Source: Chitinophagaceae bacterium
GTDB taxonomy: Bacteria; Bacteroidota; Bacteroidia; Chitinophagales; Chitinophagaceae
Assembly (NCBI GenBank): GCA_947381435.1
Contig: CANCVE010000019.1
Span: 1 to 49,093 of the forward strand
Direction of reading: 5' to 3'
Length of the DNA: 49,093 nucleotides
Shown here: piece after piece, positions 42,623 through 49,093 of the stretch
Layout: each line of letters starts with the position of its first letter
Position numbering within the stretch: position 1 is the first letter of the stretch
Made by a program: the position numbers and the translations under genes
The notes under the pieces: model-generated
What the model saw: only the letters and a program-made list of their open reading frames with translations
Told to the model about the DNA's origin: nothing
Database searches by the model: none

Positions 42623-43096
42623 ATGACACCAGATATTGGAATAAACGGTAAACACTTGCTTCATAGTATTGCAATTCTTTCACCCCTTTTAGCAGACGAA
42701 GTAGTATTATATACCAAAACGAGGAACTTTCATTGGAATGTTTCTGGAGAAAGTTTTATGGAGATACATAAACTGTTTGAAGGTGAGTATATACAATTGG
42801 AGGAAATTATTGACAGCGTTGCAGAACGCATTGGTAAACTTGGAGGTAAAGCAATTGGAACTATGGGAGAATTTTTAGCTATTGCCCGACTTCGGGAATC
42901 GCCAAATACTTACCCTGAAAAAAAAGAAATGATAAAGATTCTAAGTGTTGACCACGAAACGATCATTATACAATTAAGAAAAGATATTGAAGAAAGTACT
43001 AATAAAGGTAATGACTCTGGTACTGCCGATTTCTTAATTGGTCTTTTAAAACAACATGAAACTATTGCATGGGTACTAAGAAGATACTTGGAGTAA
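42623..43096 (+). CDS. dps: Dps ferritin-like DNA-protection protein
   Basis: 157 aa. The ferroxidase site has His37, His49, Asp64 and Glu68 at the same spacing as His51, His63, Asp78 and Glu82 of E. coli Dps (FHWNVSGESFMEIHKLFEGE, then DSVAERIGKLGG). Dps stores iron and shields DNA from oxidative damage as a dodecamer. It lies between a PRC-barrel and a BON gene in the stress run. No long DNA-binding N-terminal extension is present. Confidence 0.93.
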   Translation: MTPDIGINGKHLLHSIAILSPLLADEVVLYTKTRNFHWNVSGESFMEIHKLFEGEYIQLEEIIDSVAERIGKLGGKAIGTMGEFLAIARLRESPNTYPEKKEMIKILSVDHETIIIQLRKDIEESTNKGNDSGTADFLIGLLKQHETIAWVLRRYLE

Positions 43097-43167
43097 AACT
43101 CTATTTTATTGCTTCTTTCAATACTAAAAGAAACAATTATTTAAAAGTGAAATTAAATTAAGATAAA

Positions 43168-43836
43168 ATGAAAAATAACGAAGAGTTACAAAGGGATGTT
43201 CAGGAAGCAATCAAGTGGGAGCCACTTTTAAACGCTGCTGAAATTGGGGTTACCTGTAAAGACGGTGTTGTAACACTCACAGGAACGGTTAACAACTATT
43301 CTAAAAAAATTGAAGCTGAAGAGGCAACAAAAAAAGTTGTTGGAGTGAAAGCTGTTGTTGAAAAAATAGTTGTAGACTTTGGAAATACCTGTTTCATTGA
43401 TGATAATAAAATTGCTAATGAAGTATTGAACGCATTTAAATGGAATTGGGATATTCCCAATGATACTATGAAAGTAAAAGTAGAGGATGGATGGGTTACG
43501 CTTGAAGGAGAATTAGAATGGAATTACCAAAAAGTGGCAGCAAAAGAAGCTGCTAGCAAACAAATTGGCGTGAGGGGAGTGGTAAATAATGTTACCATAA
43601 ACTCTGAAACTGATGATGAAGTAGAAAGAGAGGCAATAGAAAAGGCACTTGCTCGTAATTGGTCTTTAAGTTCACAGAACATTATGGTAAAAGTAATAGG
43701 TAATCGTGTTACACTTAATGGTACAGTAGCTTCCTTATATCAAAAAGATGAAGCAGGAAGAATTGCTTGGAATGCTCCTGGTGTTTGGAATGTGCTTAAC
43801 GAATTAGGAATTGAGTACGATAGGTTAAAGTTTTAA
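43168..43836 (+). CDS. Triple BON-domain protein
   Basis: 222 aa made of three BON domains (about 5-70, 75-145, 150-222), each with the pattern DGVVTLTGTV / DGWVTLEGEL / GNRVTLNGTV and a preceding helix. The signature GVKAVVEKIVVDF, GVRGVVNNVTIN follows each. BON domains bind phospholipids in OsmY-like proteins, but there is no signal peptide here, so it is cytoplasmic. It resembles the transport-associated proteins in stress clusters. Confidence 0.88.
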   Translation: MKNNEELQRDVQEAIKWEPLLNAAEIGVTCKDGVVTLTGTVNNYSKKIEAEEATKKVVGVKAVVEKIVVDFGNTCFIDDNKIANEVLNAFKWNWDIPNDTMKVKVEDGWVTLEGELEWNYQKVAAKEAASKQIGVRGVVNNVTINSETDDEVEREAIEKALARNWSLSSQNIMVKVIGNRVTLNGTVASLYQKDEAGRIAWNAPGVWNVLNELGIEYDRLKF

Positions 43837-43843
43837 ATTTTTT

Positions 43844-44224
43844 ATGGACATCACCACTCAATTACTATGGCTTTTTGTATTGCCCCTTCCTATAGCTTGT
43901 ATTTGTTGGACTGTAACCCAAGAGGAAGTATTTAGAGAACCCAGAGAATATTGTTCAAAAAAATGTAATAGTAGTAGCAATCTGTATTCAAGAAAATTTT
44001 TCTACTTATTTACTTGCGAGTATTGCTTTAGTCACTATATCACCCTATTCTTTATCTGGATTACTAAGTTTAAGTTACTCATGGATAACAGGATAGGATA
44101 CTTAATAGCAGGTTTTGCAGTGGTATGGTTGGCAAATATTTATATGAGTTTGTTTGCACTATTACGTCAAGAAATTAAAAGAGAGAAAACTGAAATTAGT
44201 ATGATTGATTCACTAACAGAATAG
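43844..44224 (+). CDS. Small membrane protein with conserved cysteines
   Basis: 126 aa. Two hydrophobic segments (about 5-23 and about 85-105) flank a cysteine-rich loop with EYCSKKC and FYLFTCEYCFSHY. Four cysteines in a CxxxC...CxxC arrangement suggest a metal site. It starts eight bases after the BON gene, so it is co-translated. Function unknown. Confidence 0.7.
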   Translation: MDITTQLLWLFVLPLPIACICWTVTQEEVFREPREYCSKKCNSSSNLYSRKFFYLFTCEYCFSHYITLFFIWITKFKLLMDNRIGYLIAGFAVVWLANIYMSLFALLRQEIKREKTEISMIDSLTE

Positions 44225-44304
44225 TAAATAAAATTAATCAAAGGAAAAAAATTGCGTTAGCATTTAAAAAGTAATTATTGTGTTCATTAAAAATAAGAAT
44301 AGTC

Positions 44305-44877
44305 ATGAAAAAAGAAACAAAATGGTCAATCGACCAGTCTCATAGTACAATAGAGTTTAAAGTTAGGCATTTAATGATTGCCCATGTAAAAGGTAATTTT
44401 AAAATATTTGATGCGAGTATTTACACCTTTGAAACTGATTTTACTTCGGTAGAGATTGATATTTGGATTGATGCCGCTTCATTATCTACGGGTGATGAAA
44501 AACGTGATGAACATTTGAAAAGTATTGACTTTTTTGATGTTGAACACTATAAACAAATAACTTTTGTTGCCAGTACTATGGTCTCTAAAGACGAAGATGA
44601 GAATTATGAATTGTGGGGGGAAATGACTATTAAAGGAATTACACAAGATGTAAAGCTAGATGTTGAATTTGGTGGAATCGTTACAGACCCTTGGGGAAAT
44701 GAAAAAGCTGGATTTACAATTTCAGGTATCATTAACAGAGCAGATTTTGGGCTTATTTGGAATGCAACCTTAGAAACTGGTGGTTTTATGGTTAGTGATG
44801 ATATATACATTGCCTGTGAAATTGAATTGATAAATTTTACTAAGAAAGAAAATATGATGGTACTAGAAACTGCTTAA
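44305..44877 (+). CDS. YceI-family lipid-binding protein
   Basis: 190 aa from the ATG at 44305 (MKKETKWSIDQSHSTIEF), chosen over an upstream TTG because the family starts here. Motifs: SIDQSHSTIEFKVRHLM, GNFKIFDASI, DEHLKSIDFFDVEHYKQITF and WGEMTIKGITQDVKLDVEF. YceI proteins bind isoprenoid-like lipids in a beta-barrel. Unlike most family members it has no signal peptide, so it is cytoplasmic. Part of the stress run. Confidence 0.9.
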   Translation: MKKETKWSIDQSHSTIEFKVRHLMIAHVKGNFKIFDASIYTFETDFTSVEIDIWIDAASLSTGDEKRDEHLKSIDFFDVEHYKQITFVASTMVSKDEDENYELWGEMTIKGITQDVKLDVEFGGIVTDPWGNEKAGFTISGIINRADFGLIWNATLETGGFMVSDDIYIACEIELINFTKKENMMVLETA

Positions 44878-44897
44878 TTAATTACTAAATTTTTTTT

Positions 44898-45374
44898 ATG
44901 AGAAAAATACAGAGGATTCTAATCGCTATTGATGATGAACCAGAATCTAGGAAAGTGGCTTCAGCTGCATTACAATTGGTAGAACAACTTCATGCAGAAG
45001 TTGCGTTAGTAAGTGTAGTTGAACAATCGGTAATCATGATGAATAATGACATTATGGGAATGGGGGGGATAGGAATTAACGAAAATGCAAGTGCTGAATT
45101 ACAAATTGAAAAAAGTTGGAAGAAAAATTTTGAGGATAAGCATAAAGAATTAATTGATAACATGTATGTAAATTATGTTGTAGAAAGTTTTATAGTAGAA
45201 GGATTGCCAGAAGAAGAAGTTTTGGCTATTGCAAGTAAGTGGAGAGCAGATTTAATTGTAGTGGGAACACATGGAAGAACAGGTATTGATCACTTCTTAA
45301 TTGGAAGCATATCAGAAAAAATAATAAGGCATTCCCACATTCCTGTCTTTGTAATTCCTACTAAATTTTTGTAG
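44898..45374 (+). CDS. Universal stress protein (UspA family)
   Basis: 158 aa. The ATP-binding loop G-2x-G-9x-GS is in VGTHGRTGIDHFLIGSISE, followed by KIIRHSHIPVFVIP. The N-terminus IQRILIAIDDEPES carries the nucleotide-binding Asp. Role: stress-induced nucleotide-binding protein, common in this kind of cluster. Starts 20 bases after the YceI gene. Last gene of the stress run. Confidence 0.92.
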   Translation: MRKIQRILIAIDDEPESRKVASAALQLVEQLHAEVALVSVVEQSVIMMNNDIMGMGGIGINENASAELQIEKSWKKNFEDKHKELIDNMYVNYVVESFIVEGLPEEEVLAIASKWRADLIVVGTHGRTGIDHFLIGSISEKIIRHSHIPVFVIPTKFL

Positions 45375-45648
45375 AATATTTGTCTAAAGTTATTTACGTA
45401 AAGATGCCTCATTACTCAGGAGTTTTAATTCAAAGGCTCACGGATTAATTGTCCATTTTAGTAATCTTGCATAAACTAGAACCTTAGTCCTTGTTTTAAT
45501 TTTGAAACATCGCTTGGATTGTGATAAAAATATCCTGAGTAGTAATATTAATTTTATAACTACTCAATTCTAAAATAGTAAAATGATATTCTTTTTTTGA
45601 ATATACTTTTACTTATGATAATTTAAACATATGCTTGAATTTAAATGC
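45375..45648. other. Spacer between convergent genes
   Basis: AT-rich, no gene or clear terminator seen between the UspA and response-regulator genes. Confidence 0.4.
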
Positions 45649-46101
45649 CTAAACTTTCAATAGAAAGTTAGCGATGTTAAAAGGAGGGTCACTGTAAACA
45701 TTCACCGAAGTAACTATTTTATTAAGTAATTCTTTGAGTTTCCCAAAATCATTTGGCTTCTTCATATATACGTTTGCCCCACAAAAAAATGTTTGCTCTA
45801 TATCTTTTTCTGAGGAAGATGTAGAGTAGATAGCAATTACAATGTTTCTTAACTTAGCTATACTCTTTATTTCTTTCAAACATTCCATGCCGCTTTTTCT
45901 AGGCATATTCAAATCCAGAAATAGTAAAGTAGGTAGTTCTGTATCATCTTTAAGCAAGTATTCCATTAATGCAACACCGTCATTTACAGAGATAAGCGAA
46001 GTCTCCATTTTAGACTCTTCAAGTGCTTCTTTAAAATTCATCCGATCATTTTCATCATCATCTGCAAGCAGAATGTTGAGTGGTTTGTAATAGCTACTCA
46101 T
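45649..46101 (-). CDS. Single-domain response regulator
   Basis: 150 aa from the ATG at 46101 (MSSYYKPLNILLADDDEND); a longer frame to 46158 overlaps the kinase gene and is rejected. The receiver has acidic Asp14-16, phosphoacceptor Asp63 in LLFLDLNMPRKSGMECL, Thr94 and Lys114/115. It has no output domain, as in Rcp1-type regulators that pass phosphate on or bind partners. Starts four bases after the kinase stop codon, so it is the cognate partner. Confidence 0.9.
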   Translation of the reverse strand: MSSYYKPLNILLADDDENDRMNFKEALEESKMETSLISVNDGVALMEYLLKDDTELPTLLFLDLNMPRKSGMECLKEIKSIAKLRNIVIAIYSTSSSEKDIEQTFFCGANVYMKKPNDFGKLKELLNKIVTSVNVYSDPPFNIANFLLKV

Positions 46102-46105
46102 TTTT

Positions 46106-48595
46106 TTATTTTGTGGGTAAATAAATATCAAACTTGGCGCCTTCGTTTGGTTTGCCAACAGCCGTGATGATGCCTTTGTGATTATCGATAATCTTTTTCA
46201 CAATAGCTAGACCAATGCCTGTGCCTTTATATATTCCTTTGCCATGTAGGCGTTGAAATACTTCAAATATTTTTTCGTTGTAGATAGCTTCAAAGCCTAT
46301 TCCATTGTCAGAAAAGGAGATGTGGCAATACCTTTTTCTCGCTAATAGCTTCTTACTAATGTTTGGATTGCCATTCTCAATCCTACTAGTTATTATAATA
46401 TGACAGGGGATTTCAGGGTTAGAAAACTTAAGGGAATTAGATATTAAGTTGGTCATCAACTGGCGAAACTGAAAAGGGATAATATAGCCACTACATAGTT
46501 TGCTCGTTTCTATGATAGCCCCTTTTTCAATGATTATTTCAGACAAGTCTGCGGTAACGTCGTTAATGATTTCAGTGAGGTCTGTTTCCCCAAATGATCG
46601 CTCCTCATTATTAGTTTGGGCATAAGCAATCAAATCTTCAATTAATGTTTGCATTCGCTCTGCTGCATCTTCAATTATTGTAAAATGCTTCTTACCTGAT
46701 TCAGAAATATTTGGCAAATCCTTTTCCTTAATTCTAGACGTAAAAATCTGTATTTTCCTCAATGGCTCTTGCAAATCATGGCTAGCTATCTGTGCAAATA
46801 GTTGTAATTCTTTATTAGTACTAATTAATTCTTCCGCTCTTTTTTCTTTTTCTTCCACCTGATAAGCAAGCTCTTTATTCGCAATTACCAATTCAGCGGC
46901 ACGATTTTCTTTTTCAATACTCTCGTGTAATAGCTTCTCATTTGCAATAACTAGTTCTGCCGCACGGTTTTCTTTTTCAATGCTCTCATGTAATAATCTC
47001 TTATTCGCAATTACCAATTCTGCTGCACGGTTTTCTTTTTCATTACCTTCCTGTAATAATTTCATGTTTGCAATAATTAACTCTGCTGCACGATCTTCCT
47101 TTTCACTGCTTTCAAAGTATAAAGTTTTGTTTGCGATAATTAATTCAGCTGCTCTATTTTCTTTTTCTTCTATCTGAAAAGCAAGTTCTTTATTTGCGAT
47201 AATCAATTCAGCGGCACGGTCTTCCTTTTCATTACTTTCATAGAATAAAGTTTTATTTGCGATAATTAATTCTGCCGCTCTATATTCTTTTTCTTCTACC
47301 TGAAAAGCAAGTTCTTTATTTGCGATAACCAATTCAGCTGCCCTGTCTTCCTTCTCATTGCTTTCGTAGAATAAAGTTTTATTTGCGATAATTAATTCAG
47401 CTGCTCTATTTTCTTTTTCTTCTACTTGAAAAGCAAGTTCTTTATTTGCAATAACCAATTCAGCTGCCCGGTCTTCCTTCTCATTACTTTCATAGAATAA
47501 AGTTTTGTTTGCGATAATTAATTCAGCTGCTCTTTTTTCTTTTTCTTCTACCTGAAAAGCAAGCTCTTTATTTGCAATAACCAATTCAGCAGCACGGTCT
47601 TCCTTTTCATTGCTTTCGTAGAATAAAGTCTTATTTGCAATTATTAGTTCAGCTGCTCTTTTTTCTTTTTCTTTTACCTGAAAAGCAAGTTCTTTATTTG
47701 CAACAATCAATTCCTCAGCCCGGTATTCTTTTTCATTATTATCTTGTTGTAGCTTTATGTTTGCGATTACTAATTCTGCTGCACGATTCTCTTTTTCGTT
47801 ACTTTCATGTAATAATTTTATGTTGGCAATAACTAGTTCAGCGGCTCTCTTTTCTTTTTCTGAGCTTTCATGCTGAAGCATTATATTAGCAATTACAAGT
47901 TCAGCTGCCCTTTTTTCTTTTTCTTCATTCTGAACAATAAGTTTTTGTTGCAAACCACTTGACGCAAATAAAGCGTTCGTTAATTTTAAATAAGATGTCC
48001 ATAGAATTAATAAAGCTCCGATAAAAAAGGAAATCATAAATAGTGAAGTAAATAGTGAAAGTTGTTTAGAATTGCCAGTTCTGGATTCTAACAAAGTAGA
48101 TTCGGTTGCTATCATCAAGTCTATTTGTTTCGTTACTTTCTCCATAGTAGAAACACCTTCACGGGTATTGTATTTGGTTTCTTTATTAAATATGGCCCCT
48201 TCAGATGGTAATGGATTATGTAAAATACTTGCTACTTTTTCAGCTATTAAATTATTTAGTACACCCATGTTTTTTACTTGCCTTGGATTGTCGCTTATTA
48301 ATTGACCAAGAAATTGACTTTCTTTATAAAGACTATGTAAAGCTGAATCCCTTTTTATTAAGAGCAACGAATCTCCGGATAAAAGAAATCCTCTTTTATT
48401 ACTCTCTGCCAGAATAATACTAGTTAAAACGCTTTGAAGTGATTGGGTAACTTGATTGCTATGACTTACTAGTTCATACGAGTCTGTCAGGTTTTTTAAT
48501 TTGATGATTGTATAAACTGACAGTGCAGCAAGAAAAAGTGTGGTAGTAACATATATTATCCGTATCTGCAAAAATGACCTTGACGATGTATTCAT
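46106..48595 (-). CDS. CHASE3-type histidine kinase with 18 tandem 21-residue coiled-coil repeats
   Basis: 829 aa. Membrane segment 1 lies about 11-32, a CHASE3-like periplasmic domain about 35-180 (VLTSIILAESNKRGFLLSG), and membrane segment 2 about 182-203. About 222-600 is a run of 18 units of 21 residues with core EKExRAAELVIANKxL. Then HisKA (IASHDLQEPLRKIQIF, His about 612) and HATPase (DNGIGFEAIYNEKIFEVFQ and GTGIGLAIVKKII). A signal is presumably passed through the long coiled coil to the kinase. Partner: the regulator immediately downstream. Confidence 0.92.
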   Translation of the reverse strand: MNTSSRSFLQIRIIYVTTTLFLAALSVYTIIKLKNLTDSYELVSHSNQVTQSLQSVLTSIILAESNKRGFLLSGDSLLLIKRDSALHSLYKESQFLGQLISDNPRQVKNMGVLNNLIAEKVASILHNPLPSEGAIFNKETKYNTREGVSTMEKVTKQIDLMIATESTLLESRTGNSKQLSLFTSLFMISFFIGALLILWTSYLKLTNALFASSGLQQKLIVQNEEKEKRAAELVIANIMLQHESSEKEKRAAELVIANIKLLHESNEKENRAAELVIANIKLQQDNNEKEYRAEELIVANKELAFQVKEKEKRAAELIIANKTLFYESNEKEDRAAELVIANKELAFQVEEKEKRAAELIIANKTLFYESNEKEDRAAELVIANKELAFQVEEKENRAAELIIANKTLFYESNEKEDRAAELVIANKELAFQVEEKEYRAAELIIANKTLFYESNEKEDRAAELIIANKELAFQIEEKENRAAELIIANKTLYFESSEKEDRAAELIIANMKLLQEGNEKENRAAELVIANKRLLHESIEKENRAAELVIANEKLLHESIEKENRAAELVIANKELAYQVEEKEKRAEELISTNKELQLFAQIASHDLQEPLRKIQIFTSRIKEKDLPNISESGKKHFTIIEDAAERMQTLIEDLIAYAQTNNEERSFGETDLTEIINDVTADLSEIIIEKGAIIETSKLCSGYIIPFQFRQLMTNLISNSLKFSNPEIPCHIIITSRIENGNPNISKKLLARKRYCHISFSDNGIGFEAIYNEKIFEVFQRLHGKGIYKGTGIGLAIVKKIIDNHKGIITAVGKPNEGAKFDIYLPTK

Positions 48596-49093
48596 TAATC
48601 ATTTTATTAGAGAACTTGTTAGAAATAAACCAAGGGTGAAATAGCCGCTTTTTTTTAAGATCTTTTAAATCTTGTACCAGAAAGCAATTACTAAGAAGTG
48701 AATGTTCTTAGTAATCTTGCAATTTACCTCCTTTTGTTCGACCTCTATTTTTTATTTAGACTATGCCAATGTTTTTTACCTTATAATCGATTAAAATTTA
48801 TTTATTACTGAATAATCTCTAAGCCATAAATGTTACTGTGTAAAGCTATATTTTGTTTATTTGATAGAGCTTCCATCAGTTAGAAAGTTATCTAAACCAA
48901 TATTAACAAAATAAGCATTTGTTTGGAGATACATTTGTATATACAATAGACTTTATGTCAGTTTACTAACGTAACTAACGAAATTACCCTCCATTACAAA
49001 TGCGAGTAATATATGAATTTATTAGAATTATGTAACAGAAATGTTAAAAGTATTTTTTTGTCTAAGAAAAGGGGTTAAAATTTGAAAATAATG
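48596..49093. other. Upstream region of the kinase and window end
   Basis: AT-rich, no reading frame with coding character and no exact TAnnTTTG box spotted. The last bases end in ATG, but no coding stretch can be judged. Confidence 0.4.

Overview
The window comes from a Bacteroidota chromosome, most likely a Chitinophagaceae-like member, though the family is inferred and not proven. Supporting signs are an AT-rich composition, no clear Shine-Dalgarno sites, several promoters of the TAnnTTTG type with TTG or TTTG upstream, the rpmB-rpmG-DUF4295 order, the bamD-rpoZ-coaBC-DUF4835 order, Bacteroidota-type secreted barrel proteins, and many short intergenic palindromic repeats. No rRNA, tRNA, CRISPR array, transposase or integrase gene was seen.

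Layout. 1-950: the start of an unknown gene and the L28/L33/DUF4295 ribosomal operon. 1100-5500: an NHL-type secreted protein, an EamA transporter, a GT2 glycosyltransferase, a DnaQ-type exonuclease and a hotdog thioesterase. 5500-7580: a 43-bp palindromic tandem array followed by an unusual small protein (copy 1 of a family), then dispersed repeats. 7580-10330: recJ and a polyprenyl diphosphate synthase. 10400-12160: an outer-membrane barrel protein and an OmpA-like protein, with clear promoter and terminator. 12259-15935: the bamD-rpoZ-coaBC-DUF4835-DUF4296 run. 15939-16991: a NdpA-like nucleoid protein.

17120-20000 is an accessory island in which every gene unit lies on the minus strand and each is followed by an intergenic palindromic repeat of one of two kinds: a GNAT-like protein with an overlapping 53-aa partner, a truncated small gene, a VapBC pair and a secreted orphan. 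It looks like a gene-cassette array with attC-like sites but no integrase nearby. 20480-21528 holds a 41-bp tandem array and a second paralogue of the array-associated family. 21530-28900 holds housekeeping genes (ATP-grasp, DbpA-like helicase, queA), a MORN-like protein and many foldback repeats. One lipoprotein gene is bracketed exactly by 94-bp inverted repeats (27347-28252), and a third tandem array (42 bp) has no paralogue beside it.

30300-35964 is the threonine operon: a Thr/Ile-rich leader peptide that looks like an attenuator, thrA (fused aspartokinase/homoserine dehydrogenase), thrB and thrC. A toxin-antitoxin module sits between thrB and thrC; its PIN toxin has two in-frame stops while the antitoxin is intact. 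clpB and an L,D-transpeptidase follow. 40760-45374 is a run of stress-type genes (AraC regulator, a barrel protein with a nonsense codon at its signal-peptide end, PRC-barrel, Dps, triple BON, small membrane protein, YceI, UspA). The window ends with a response regulator and a CHASE3-like histidine kinase whose linker holds 18 tandem 21-residue coiled-coil repeats.
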